A stretch of DNA of 64,000 nucleotides from Lineus longissimus (GCF_910592395.1 NC_088319.1:1488001-1552000), one strand, 5' to 3'; positions 54,556 to 64,000 are shown, counted from the first letter of the stretch. Numbers and translations: made by a program. Notes: generated by a model from the letters alone, not told the origin.

Positions 54556-55565
54556 AAAAACACGAAACATGCAATTTCGGCCATATCTGTGTCTGCGTTG
54601 TGACCTCTGTGACCTTGACAAGTAGGTCAAATTAAAAACCCATATGATATATGATGTATCCTTGCTATGAGTACCTACCACAAAAGTTTTATCGAAAACA
54701 AGTCATCAAGCGAGATATCACACTTTTTAGATATCCACATTCGACCCCCTGGTGGCCAAATTGAGAATCAGATCGGACCGATATTCAGCACAAGACGTTA
54801 TCTGATATAGGGGGTTATATGTACCAAGTTTCAAGTTCATAGCTGTGGCGGTTGAGAAACGTGCCATAGTTACACTGAAACAGCCAATTTATGCCATTTG
54901 ACCTCTGCAACCTTGAAAAGTAGGTCAAATTAAAAACCCGTACGATATATGATGTATCCTTGCTATTAGTACCCACCACGAAAGTTTTATTGAAAACAAG
55001 TTATTGATAAGCGAATTATCACACTTTTTAGGTATCCACATTCGGCCCCCTGGTGGCCAAGTTGAGAATCAGATCAGACCGAAATTCAGCACCAGAGGTT
55101 ATCTGGTATAGGGGGTTATATGTACTAAGTTTCAAGTTCATAGCTGTGGAGGTTGAAAAACGTGCCATAGTTACACTGAAACAGCCAATTTACGCCATTT
55201 GACCTCTGTGACCTTGAAAAGTAGGTCAAATTAAAAACCCGTATGATATATGATGTACCCTTGCTATGAGTACCTACCACAAAAATTTCATTCCAAACAA
55301 GTTATTAATAAGCGAGATATCACACTTTTTAGATATCTACATTCGGCCCCCTGGTGGCCAAATTAAGAATCAGATCGGACCGAAATTTAGTGTCACAGGT
55401 CATCTGACCAAGGGAGTCCTGTGTACAAAGTTACAAGTTCATAGGCTTAGCGGTTAAGAAACGTGCCACTGTTTTTGAAACAGGATACGACGACGACGGA
55501 CGACGACGGACGACGACGGACGACGGACACTGCGGTGTTGTATAGACTCCCCTACGGTGAGCCAA

Positions 55566-56309
55566 AAAGGCCGCCACTAAAAAAAAGGTTCTATAGCTAA
55601 CCCTTACCAAAACCTCTCGTTGAAGCATTTGTCAGGGATTCTGCAATCAAGCCCATCAAAATAATTTAGGCACAAAAATATCACCACATAAGCTTACTCT
55701 ATACAATAGATGAAGGTGACGGAACAACTTCTAAAGTTCTCTGGTTGTTCCATGTACCGAGTAAAAGGGCAAAGAACCAAGCAAATAATCAAATCTTTTG
55801 TATATACCAAACCAAATTTCCATCGAACGTTAAACTTGAGCCTTTCAGTGATTAAGACACATGCCGCTTTTCTCTTGGGCCCACTATCGACCGATTTTCT
55901 AACTTCTACCTGACAACTTTCACAACAAACTTCAATGTACCATGCCCCAAAACATATCAACGACCTTTTTCTCTTTTCGGTTTAGTTTCCATGCTATCCC
56001 CTGACCCATGATTGACAGATGTCTAAACAACAATGCCAAAAAAACCATGACAACTTTTACAACAACAACAAACAGCTTTTTTATATACAATGCCCCAAAA
56101 CAGGCATACTAGTCTGAAGCAAGACTTCACGCTTTTCCTGCCCACTTCGCCTACAGCTTAGGTGAACCCCCAGCCTCGGCCTATTTTCAAGTTTTCACAT
56201 TTTCCCGCCCACTTCCTCATGTCCGCTTCCTCCATCCAGCCTTTGCACTCCGGACACAGTGGACCAGCCTTGTCCTTCACCCTACTGCGACCCTTTTCAA
56301 CCCCCAGCC
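55566..56309. other. No gene seen
   Basis: AT-rich sequence between the satellite and the broken coding remnant. The end resembles decayed tandem repeats (cctgcccacttcg, cccagcctcggcc, ttcccgcccacttcc). Confidence 0.4.
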
Positions 56310-57020
56310 TTAACCTCTCCTCATGTCCTCACGATTTTCCCTTACCCGCGCTCTCTTTGGTTTAGACTCCCCACTCTCCCGAGCCTCAACACGACCAGAT
56401 GTCTCTCTTTTCCTCCCTGATCTTCGTTTAGCTTTTGGCTCCTCATCATTCACAGTAGACGCGCCATCAGCAGAATCAGATATTGCACCTTTCCTTCCAC
56501 ACCTCCCCTTGGGTTTCCCCAACTCCCTCTCCTCTATCCTTGAAGAAGACCTCTCCTCCACATCAGGCTCTGCTCAGGCTCTGAGATTGCAATGGACTTT
56601 TGCCTGAACAGCATCATCATCACCATCATCACTCCAATCATCATCATCGCTAAAGACATCCCTCAGACTCGTCGCCCCAATCAGCATCGTTATTTTTATT
56701 GTCGACGTAAACATCTGAATCTGAATCACTTTCCCCATCATTGTCATCCACGGCACTGGCAACAGACACATTAACCTCCTGTTCAACGCTCCCATCAGTA
56801 TTATCAAATTCAGAATCAGCTGTCTCATCACCATCAGAATCTAACGAGTCCTCACTCAAATCTCTAATTCTAGTTCCTTATCAATCTCTTCAGCAGCAGG
56901 GGTCATCTGCCCAATTCCCTCCTCACCAGCACCCATATCTGCGTCACAAACAATTCTACGAATCTTCTCAAGACTACCAATAATAGGATGCTCCGCCTTT
57001 ACCAGAGCTTGAGATTCCAC
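56310..57020 (-). pseudogene. Broken acidic/basic coding remnant
   Basis: Read on the minus strand, one frame gives LVKAEHPIIGSLEKIRRIV and a Glu-rich stretch ending ELELEI-stop. Shifting frame near 56865 gives LSEDSLDSDGDETADSEF and a long Asp/Ser run to a stop at 56650. Another shift near 56665 gives DVFSDDDDWSDDGDDD, a stop at 56574, and then in the same frame a Lys/Arg/Glu-rich segment with repeated RSGRKRE-like motifs to 56310. The amino-acid character continues across all breaks, which points to a decayed gene with two frameshifts and a stop. The EDSL.SD.DE motif resembles the linker of the zinc-finger gene at 58351-60072. No zinc fingers remain. Sequencing error or unrecognised small introns are alternatives. 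Confidence 0.45.
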
Positions 57021-57048
57021 CTATACCATATACATGTATTGTCTTTGT

Positions 57049-57420
57049 GCAACTGGTTCCCTAAATGGCTGAACTTGGATATCACCCACCAGTAGAGATC
57101 CAGGTTGTCCCTTCTCCTGAAGGCCGATGTCAAATGCTTCCAGTCCTGGCTGTGCATTGTGTTTGGCAACCTCTGCCTCACACTGAGGTTCTGCTTTATC
57201 AAGATAGGGTCTTAGAGCAAGAGAGAGGCCTAGTGCAACTGGCTCCCTAAATGGCTGAACTTGGATATCACCCACCAGTAGAGATCCAGGTTGCCCTTCT
57301 CCCTGCTACAAACTGAGTTTCATGTTTTTCAATGTCTCCTCGTGGCAACAGGTTCAGGGAATAGTTGAACTTGGAAATTGTCCTCAGGGAGAGATCTGGA
57401 GGCGTTTGGTAAGAATCAGG
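57049..57420. repeat. 180-bp tandem duplication, decayed
   Basis: gcaactgg.tccctaaatggctgaacttgg starts near 57049 and again near 57229. A third, more diverged form (gcaacaggttcagggaatagttgaacttgg) begins near 57344. The minus-strand frame across it (LVGDIQVQPFREPVA twice) joins in frame, through one stop, with the broken remnant next to it. Confidence 0.65.
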
Positions 57421-57857
57421 ATAAAGTTGCCTTTTCTCACTGGAAGTAGAAGAAATTTGGAAGAACTCTTATTATCCATTTTCTCCGAATTTCCTATTTG
57501 AGGTTTGTACCTGACTGAAAAGTAGGGCCTATGAATGACTGAACTATCCGGGTTAGTAAAAAATTCTGTTATTTTCTTGTCACTTTGTAAATACTCCCAA
57601 CAGAAGGATGTTAGACAATACAGAACAATGTTATTCATTAGAATGGAACTGCAAAGAACAAATCAAACTGAAAAGTTGAACAAGGTGTTGTATAGGTCAG
57701 TGACAGGAACAAATTGCTTAAGAGAGGTGCACACTACAGGAGATGAGAGAAGGTCCTTGAGAGGGACAGGGGCTGCTTGCACTGGTGGACAGAAATATCA
57801 GTCTCCCAACTGACCAAAGTTGCTGGAGATCCACACGTGGGAATATAGTCAGCGTAA

Positions 57858-58026
57858 TTACCGAATGATGATGATGATGATGATGATGATTTGACGGGTC
57901 TAGTTGCATTCTGTGGATGATAGTTGCATTCTGTAGATGATACAGAATGCAACTAGACCTGTCAAATCATCAGAATGCAACTAGACCCTTCAAATCATCA
58001 TCATCATCATCATCATCATTCGGTAA
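57858..58026. mobile_element. Foldback hairpin element with (ATG)n/(CAT)n arms
   Basis: ttaccgaatgatgatgatg...tttgacgggtctagttgcattctg is inverted at the other end as cagaatgcaactagaccc.tcaaatcatcatc...attcggtaa. The middle holds extra inverted and direct copies of the gttgcattctg core. About 169 bp, no coding capacity. Confidence 0.85.
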
Positions 58027-58350
58027 CTAGCTGATGATAAGGGCATGGGCCCATGCTCATCCCAGGAATTTTGGATGTCACTCCTCCAAATAATATCAAT
58101 TGAGATGCCTATGTGCAGCATACTAAAGTTGTAGGGTCAGAATCGGATACTGATAGTACTTACTGGCCCAATATCAGGTATGTGCAAGGTCTTTAGTGCT
58201 GCCATCTTGTTTTTACCCGTGTAACCAACCTGGAACTTAAAGGGGCTGTGGTGAATTATAGGACTGAGAAAACTTTTGGCAGTATCACAGCGGGCCATGA
58301 ATAGGAGCATCAGTCAAGTCTCATATCTCATTTCCTTGCTTTCCGCCCCG

Positions 58351-60072
58351 CTATCCAGTTGAGCTACCAGCTTCAGGCGAACATAAAATTGCATGTTTTC
58401 GGAGATGCCAGTTCATGGCATTACGTTGCCTTGCGCTATAGTCACAATGCGGGCACTTTATCGGTTTCTCATCCGAATGAATACGTGCATGAACCTGCAT
58501 CGCGTTTTTCGTTTTGAACATTTTCTCACACCCAGCAAACTCGCATTCAAATTTGCGCAAGTGCTTATGAGTTTCATCCACATGCCTGAGCATTCGACAA
58601 TTTGTCATAAAACTCTTGTTACATCCGTCATAAGTACAGGCCCATTTCTTAACTCTCAGATGGTGAAAAGTCACATGCGTTCTCCGGTTTTTACTGCTTG
58701 GGAAGATTTTGTCGCAGCCAGGAAAAGTGCATGGCAACTTTTTGGGATGCATCTTTTCAATATGTTTTTCCATAGACCAACCTCTATGGAACATCTCATC
58801 ACATTGCTTGCATTTCTTTTTTGGCAGATTCTGATTATGGACAGTGACGCAATGATAATGAAGACGGTAAGCCAGCGTAAAGCTCTTACCACACTCCTCA
58901 CACAGGTACCGCCGACACTGCATGAGATGATTCTCGTTACGATGCTCCCTCATGATGCGTTGACATTCCACCATGTTCTGGCGTATTTCTACCTCATTTT
59001 CAAAGTTACAATATTCACAGAACACGGCTTTAGTGTGTGCTTTAACATGATTGGCTGTGTTGAATCCATTGCAAATCTTGCAAAACTTATTTTTCTCTCG
59101 CCACGAATATGGCACCTTTTTACCACATCTATTTTGCCTTATGGCCCGATCGTCGTTCTCCACAGCCCGAGTGCTTAAGCTATCTGTCACCCCATCTGAA
59201 TTATCCAAATCAGAAATTTCAGTTCTGACATCAGGAACCCAATCTTCATCCGAACCTTTAGTTTTGGTCTCTTGGGCCTCATCCCAATCGGAAGTCAAAG
59301 AGTCCTCACCCAAATCTTCAAACTTGACATCGTGTATTCCCATTCGAGTTTCCGTTGTAAGCAATCCAAGATGCTCCTTTTCAAGATGGTTTCCAGGCAC
59401 TGAACCCACAGGAGGATTAGGCAGCGCCACAGACCTTGGCTGCACGGCATACTGGTTCTTCTGTCCCATCTTCGCTCCACTCCAAACCCATCCCCCTTGA
59501 AGGCGGTCTGCAGATCCAGATTCACCTTGAAGAGGTGGTGCAACAAATTGAGTACCATCACATGCCCAAGACTGTTTCTCTTGATGATGACATGGTACAG
59601 GCAGTGGCGCTGACAGGCCATCCACCTGGGTGGCTGGGCACACTGATAAACCAACAAGATTAGTACCGTCCCCCGGGAATGTGACTGGCCCAAGCTGTCC
59701 CACTGATTTAGTATCGTAAGGAACCATGGGTGCTTGGGTCGGATTGTTACCCTGTGCTACAGAATCTACAAATTCAGATTTTACGTCACTGTATAAAAGT
59801 CTTTCAGGTTTTGACTCCATCTGACTGTGTCTTTGTACTTTCGCACGCTGGTCCGTCAATTGAGCATCACAGGCATCACCAAGCGTCTGCTGTGCAAGAA
59901 CAAGAACATCCCTCCCCATCTCTTCCAACTGATGACCCTCCTCCCCCACATTTGGACTCTGTTTAGTTTCAAAGAAAAACGATGAAAGCCTTTGCTCAGA
60001 CCATTCATTGTCCTCTCTTGCTTTTTTACCCGACGTTTCAGAAGATTTTCGTGAATCACTGAATTTCCCCAT
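58351..60072 (-). CDS. C2H2 zinc-finger protein, paralog 1
   Basis: Probable nuclear DNA-binding protein of 573 residues from the chosen Met (context gtcgccATGg, a strong start). The frame stays open upstream to 60234, but an acceptor (ctatttccag, exon border 60181) suggests that the upstream part is 5' UTR or a short coding extension. What is seen: a long acidic, low-complexity N-terminal two-thirds, then about 240 C-terminal residues with eight C2H2-type fingers. Three have the longer C-x4-C form (FPGC, YDGC, FAGC), and the last reads KCPHCDYSARQRNAMNWHLRKH. The first finger is shortened: CKIC is followed by only seven residues before HVKAH, where the paralog has the normal twelve. The second is an irregular long finger. 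A tandem paralog lies upstream at 61738-63147. Target and function are unknown. Confidence 0.85.
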   Translation of the reverse strand: MGKFSDSRKSSETSGKKAREDNEWSEQRLSSFFFETKQSPNVGEEGHQLEEMGRDVLVLAQQTLGDACDAQLTDQRAKVQRHSQMESKPERLLYSDVKSEFVDSVAQGNNPTQAPMVPYDTKSVGQLGPVTFPGDGTNLVGLSVCPATQVDGLSAPLPVPCHHQEKQSWACDGTQFVAPPLQGESGSADRLQGGWVWSGAKMGQKNQYAVQPRSVALPNPPVGSVPGNHLEKEHLGLLTTETRMGIHDVKFEDLGEDSLTSDWDEAQETKTKGSDEDWVPDVRTEISDLDNSDGVTDSLSTRAVENDDRAIRQNRCGKKVPYSWREKNKFCKICNGFNTANHVKAHTKAVFCEYCNFENEVEIRQNMVECQRIMREHRNENHLMQCRRYLCEECGKSFTLAYRLHYHCVTVHNQNLPKKKCKQCDEMFHRGWSMEKHIEKMHPKKLPCTFPGCDKIFPSSKNRRTHVTFHHLRVKKWACTYDGCNKSFMTNCRMLRHVDETHKHLRKFECEFAGCEKMFKTKNAMQVHARIHSDEKPIKCPHCDYSARQRNAMNWHLRKHAILCSPEAGSSTG

Positions 60073-60529
60073 GGCGACGGAACACTTCTTGGTATATTGT
60101 CGGCTTTCCCTCTCGCCATGGTATGCTATAATTTCTCCCAGGGAACCAGGACCGACATGCTCACAAAGTTCCTTTATATCACTGGAAATAGAAAAAAATT
60201 GCAAAACTTTAATCCTTGCAATTTCAGGTATCACAATTTCTTTGACGATTCAAAAGATATGGTCAATCTACAAGAAAAGTAAAATCTTTTGGTGTCAATA
60301 AACAAACAACAAATTGCTTGCCCCCAGCCAAGGGACGAGATCCTGGAGTGCAATACTTCCAACGCTGCTCAAAGTGAAGCTTCCAAAGGAAGTAAAAGGT
60401 TTGGGTTCTGCAACTTAAAAACACTGAGCTATCAAAGCACAACATAGATATATATTTGCCAAAAACAGAGTTCTCAAATGAAAGCATCACTAATAATCAT
60501 CAAATGAAATTAGTACAGAAAAATCAAGT

Positions 60530-60600
60530 TGCCTTGGCTGAGATTCAAACCAATGATCCTTGGATTGCCCGAGTCCACTGCCATCCTGACAATATCAGGC
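60530..60600 (-). mobile_element. Possible tRNA-like SINE fragment
   Basis: On the minus strand: ggcaatccaaggatcattgg, tttgaatctcagccaaggc. The ggtttgaatctc part is B-box-like, and the layout resembles the tRNA-like fragments in the satellite spacers. It lies between the two zinc-finger genes. Confidence 0.35.
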
Positions 60601-60949
60601 CTTTTTACTCGATACATACTTACTCCCTAAACAGAAACATGTGTAAGGAGAAGTCGTGTTGTAGGCCCTGTTGGCAAGAGGATGGTCCACTGCTCTTTTA
60701 TTGGCTCCGAAGTCACTATCCAGGGAGCCAGTGAACAGGTATACAGCCCAAAAGGGGGTCACCTGTACCAGTGGTACTAAGGTCATGCACTACCAGGACT
60801 CCCCTGTCTGGCAAATGGTTTTGCCCATCTGGTGTACTGGCCTTTACTTTTTTAGGCTTCAGTGCACATATCAAATTTGACCTCTTTGACATAGATGCAT
60901 GGAAGAAGTACCAGAAATCCTAAAATGGCATAGATACATGTATGTATTG

Positions 60950-61066
60950 TGATGTCCTCAGCAGCACCATGCATGGTTGAAATTATGACTTAAAACTATT
61001 GTCTTTGTGATGTCCTCAGCAGCACCATGCATGGTTGAAATGATGACTTAAAACTATTATCTTTGT
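60950..61066 (+). repeat. 58-bp tandem duplication
   Basis: gatgtcctcagcagcaccat...gacttaaaactatt(g/a)tctttgt occurs twice in a row, starting at 60951 and 61009. It lies between the two zinc-finger genes. Confidence 0.9.
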
Positions 61067-61422
61067 TCATCCTTTTATTAAATCTGATAAAATATGTGTG
61101 AAGTACAGATTGATATACATGAAGTGCAGATGGCTACAGATTTACACTAGAATATGTAAGTAAAATCATTTGATAACAGAATGAGGGTAATTTCAGTAAA
61201 CCTAGTCAAAACGGTGGTGATTCTGTCGTCAGTGCGTTTCCAATTTTCTCCCATAACTAAAGTTACTAAGACTCGTGAACATTTGTACATCGACCTGATA
61301 ATTTCTGAACCTCACATTCAGCAACAATGGCAATCAGACCACAACTCTGTCAGTCTGTGGTTTCAATGTACATGTACTGCTGTTTCAGTGAATAATACAT
61401 TTGTCAATAGGCCCTTTGCCAG

Positions 61423-61590
61423 ATACGCCGGTACCACCTAGGGTCAGCAAAACAAACCATCTTTACAATGATCTTTAAGGTAAAAGATGCCAGACAATAA
61501 CTCGAGAGGCATTGCCTGGCGTCACTGACCGTAAAGACCTACAATTGTAAAGATAGTTTGTTTTGCCGACCCTAGGTGGTACAGGCGTAT
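61423..61590. mobile_element. 168-bp MITE with long inverted termini
   Basis: atacgccggtaccacctagg at the left is inverted at the right as cctaggtggtacaggcgtat. The arms continue inward for about 45 bp with gcaaaacaaac...atctttacaat. It lies just downstream of the 3' end of zinc-finger paralog 2. Confidence 0.85.
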
Positions 61591-61737
61591 ATTTAGAATA
61601 GAAACTGATACCATATTGTTGGCATACAATGTGCTCTACCCATGCAGTGTTTTGTGAGACAACCAATGCCTCCGTTTGGTATCAATTCCTAAAAGTCATC
61701 TTATTATTTGTAGAGCCCAGACGGACCCTCTCTCAGC

Positions 61738-63147
61738 TCAAGGCGCATGTTTCTTCATGTGCCAGTTCATTGAGTTGCGTTGATTCGCCCGATAGTCACA
61801 GTGCGGGCATTTTAAAGGTTTGTCGTTCGAATGGATGCGCTTGTGAACTCTCAGGTTATAAGCGGAACAGAACACCCTGGTACAGCCTGAAAAATTGCAC
61901 TGAAATTCACGTAGCTGTAAATGGACTTGGCGAATGTGGCTTTGTAAATGACCAGTTTGGACAAACCTCGCATTGCAACCTTCGTGCTCGCAAATGAACT
62001 TTCTGACTTTAAGGTGAACACAGCGCATGTGATTCTGCAGCCCGGCAGTCGTAGCAAAGACTTTCTCACAGCCGTCGCTAGAACACGGGATATTCTTCGG
62101 ATGAAATCTTGCCATGTGTGTCACTATCCCTCTCCGTGTCGGAAACTCAGCGTCACATTTTGGACATTTTTTTCTCAACGCTGCATTGTCAAAGTTATGG
62201 ATTTCAACTTTATGGAGGTTTAACCCCTTCTGATCAGTAAGGCCACGCCCACATATGTCACAGAGATATTTCTGGAAATGTTCCGGGTGCATGTCCTTAC
62301 GATGTGCCTTCATGGTCGTACGGCGTTCATTTGGGTCAGTCATTACTTCCGGATTGATTGCAAAGTCACAGTAAGTACAATGTAATGCCTGTTTGTGTTT
62401 TTTCACATGGAGTTTATGTTTTTGAGCAGATGTGAATATCTTCGGGCAGATTGCGCAAGCTATTTCAACATGGTCAGCATCACCAAAATCAAGTTGAACT
62501 GATTTCTTTTTCGCAACGTTATCTGGACAATCTGACAATTTACGACAACCACTTTTCCTTTTTGGCATTTCTTTGCCACCAGTCTTCAAATTACCGGCAC
62601 TAGACTGATCACAGGTCTGGTCTTTAACTCTCCATTCAACGATTTCATGCAGATCTCTCATTACTGTGTCCATTTTATTTTTCTGCTCAGAGAGACCATC
62701 TGAGGCAGACGCACCACAAAACTGGCGCCCCACCGTATATTTCAAATCTGGGTGTCCTATTACATCAGAATCCACATACACACCAGTTGTAGCTTTATGG
62801 CCAGCACCAGTCTCTGTCACTGGTATTGCTCGACTTTGTCCACCGAGTCCTTCAGTGTAAAAACTGGACTCAGGATTCTCTTGGACAAGTCCAAACACAT
62901 CAACAAGATCAACCACTTCCTTTTTCACAAAAGAAGTCCCAGTCAAAAAACTGTCATATTCCGCAATGTTCGAGGGTTCTGCCAAGTTTTCATGCGTATC
63001 ATTTTCACTTCTCAAGATGCTGTAAGATCCGTCATATTCATCTGGATGTCCTGCACCACTCGACGTGCGATCATATTCCTGGCCCCGAGTGTGACGGTCG
63101 ATCAGCTCGGCATTTTCAAGCTCGCCTGTGGCCCGCCCGGCAAACAT
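61738..63147 (-). CDS. C2H2 zinc-finger protein, paralog 2
   Basis: Probable nuclear DNA-binding protein of 469 residues from the Met at 63147 (context gtgaccATGt). The frame is open to 63207, but an acceptor (ctatttccag, border 63175) suggests that the exon begins just upstream of this Met. What is seen: an acidic N-terminal half with a KKEVVDLVDVFGLVQ segment, a basic patch (PKRKSGCRKL), then eight C2H2-type fingers in the last 245 or so residues. They include CAICPKIF..H...H, three C-x4-C fingers, and a final KCPHCDYRANQRNSMNWHMKKH almost identical to paralog 1. All key Cys and His are present except that the second finger is irregular, as in paralog 1. It arose with paralog 1 by tandem duplication. 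Confidence 0.87.
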   Translation of the reverse strand: MFAGRATGELENAELIDRHTRGQEYDRTSSGAGHPDEYDGSYSILRSENDTHENLAEPSNIAEYDSFLTGTSFVKKEVVDLVDVFGLVQENPESSFYTEGLGGQSRAIPVTETGAGHKATTGVYVDSDVIGHPDLKYTVGRQFCGASASDGLSEQKNKMDTVMRDLHEIVEWRVKDQTCDQSSAGNLKTGGKEMPKRKSGCRKLSDCPDNVAKKKSVQLDFGDADHVEIACAICPKIFTSAQKHKLHVKKHKQALHCTYCDFAINPEVMTDPNERRTTMKAHRKDMHPEHFQKYLCDICGRGLTDQKGLNLHKVEIHNFDNAALRKKCPKCDAEFPTRRGIVTHMARFHPKNIPCSSDGCEKVFATTAGLQNHMRCVHLKVRKFICEHEGCNARFVQTGHLQSHIRQVHLQLREFQCNFSGCTRVFCSAYNLRVHKRIHSNDKPLKCPHCDYRANQRNSMNWHMKKHAP

Positions 63148-63239
63148 GGTCACATCTCGGGGGAACTCCCCGCCACTGGAAATAGAGAACAAGCCATTCA
63201 ATTTCAAGGCTTAATCATCAATCTTTCTAGGCGTCAAGT

Positions 63240-63357
63240 GGTTTGACATTTTTGGTTGTCATGGCGTCTGATTGTCCATCTGCTGCTTGTCCTGGTATCC
63301 CGCGCCATTCTGGCCAATATGGTGATAGCCGCCACCTCTGGGGCTAGTTTCTCTCCA
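63240..63357 (-). pseudogene. Fragment of a further zinc-finger-type first exon
   Basis: The plus-strand sequence CACTGGAAATAGA (minus: tctatttccag|tg), which forms the acceptor of both zinc-finger genes, occurs a third time here (border 63357). It is followed by an open frame of about 40 codons with basic composition (MARDTRTSSRWTIRR) ending before 63240. It may be a leftover of another tandem copy or a 5' UTR exon of paralog 2. Confidence 0.35.
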
Positions 63358-63389
63358 CTGGAAATAGATGACTCACCACATGACCCTGG

Positions 63390-64000
63390 ACGTTTTATAC
63401 CATGTGGTTTTTATAGTTCAATGCTTTAGTCATAAGTGGTATAGTGATTCAAGATAGGTGCATGTATGAATCTGAAAGCTAAGGAGACATATTCTTCATG
63501 ATCAATTCACTGGTTATACATGGTTTGCATTGTCATTGAACGCTGCATAAGGGATCTGAAAGCCAAAGCAAATGTTTCGTGATAACTTCCATTTGTTTCG
63601 AATCTATACTTTTACTCAAACTTCAATCACATTTTTCTCAAAATGGCTATAATGGTTATCTTTTTATGGAGTCAAATTTTTCAGCCACAAGATCTGTATT
63701 CATTGGTTTCATATGAGTAAATTACAAACTACGTACATAATACGTAGTGTCTTACTTGACAGTTTTGAACAATCTTAGCACAATACACTCATGTACATTA
63801 CAAGTGATAAATTCCTGTAGGTTCAACACGTTCAAACTGTAAGTAAGGGAAGACACTGAGTTTAAAGAAAAGGAAATATTGTATAACATAAAAAACTGAT
63901 TATAGTTTATAATGTTTGTAATGTCCAACACAAATGTCATATCATTTTGGATATAATATATATTTGTTTATTGCATCTTCACACAATCTACCCAAGTTGT
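63390..64000. other. No gene seen at right edge
   Basis: AT-rich sequence without a supported ORF or a clear repeat. The upstream promoter of zinc-finger paralog 2 may lie here. Confidence 0.4.

Larger units (their letters stand above)
52060..55565 (+). repeat. Satellite block, 300-bp monomers in a 1,146-bp higher-order repeat
   Basis: Ten monomers of about 300 bp start near 52068, 52367, 52670, 52972, 53512, 53813, 54113, 54658, 54958 and 55260. Each contains ccccctggtggcc, agatcgga-type text, gggggttatatgtac, aagtttcaagttcatagc, ttaagaaacgtgccatag and a tgacctctgtgaccttgaaa box. After every three or four monomers comes a spacer with a gacgacggacgacgg run, actgcggtatt and gactcccctac.gtgagcca. 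Two of these spacers also hold a tRNA-like fragment. The unit from 53512 to 54658 is repeated once at near identity. Non-coding. Confidence 0.93.

Noticed and set aside
60073-60234. Upstream extension of zinc-finger paralog 1 (MIPEIARIKVLQFFSIS...)
   Set aside because: The first part reads through a polypyrimidine tract and acceptor (ctatttccag), so it is intronic; the Met at 60072 has a much better start context.

Overview
This window is genomic DNA from an animal nuclear genome. Genes are split by GT-AG introns, intergenic and intronic DNA is long and AT-rich, and short inverted-repeat transposons, tRNA-derived SINE-like repeats, L2-like LINE tails, minisatellites and a satellite block are all present. 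The protein set fits an invertebrate, most plausibly an invertebrate deuterostome such as a lancelet: a CARD caspase with animal-type active site, B3GALT6 next to UBE2J2, and clustered C2H2 zinc-finger paralogs. The species assignment is inference.

Layout. 1-10.5 kb: few clear genes. Two 52-nt exons that each encode a single transmembrane helix, followed by three candidate terminal exons, suggest a small membrane protein with duplicated exons. 10.5-18.2 kb: no convincing gene, only repeats. 18.2-23.6 kb: a complete single-exon B3GALT6-type galactosyltransferase (minus strand) lies head-to-head with a complete five-coding-exon UBE2J2-type ER ubiquitin-conjugating enzyme (plus strand). A foldback element of about 1 kb sits between them. 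23.6-28.5 kb: repeats, including tRNA-derived SINE-like copies. 28.5-35.8 kb: a complete CARD-containing caspase with eight coding exons and 454 residues. Its introns carry several MITEs, LINE tails and a 1,271-bp minisatellite built from the gene's own exon 3/intron 3 splice donor. 35.8-45.1 kb: gene-poor. 45.1-47.3 kb: a two-exon gene for a type I membrane protein with 25 tandem 14/15-residue repeats. 47.3-52 kb: gene-poor. 52-55.6 kb: tandem satellite whose monomers carry clustered AGGTCA motifs. 56.3-57.3 kb: a broken acidic/basic coding remnant. 58.3-63.4 kb: two tandem paralogous C2H2 zinc-finger genes (minus strand), with a third copy of the exon-boundary sequence upstream.

The recognised genes do not form one pathway. 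B3GALT6 builds the proteoglycan linker in the Golgi, UBE2J2 works in ER-associated degradation, and the caspase is an initiator-type protease. The strongest unusual signal is the 41-copy tandem array of the caspase 5' splice site. By reading frame, use of any donor but the first would truncate the product to a CARD-only protein.
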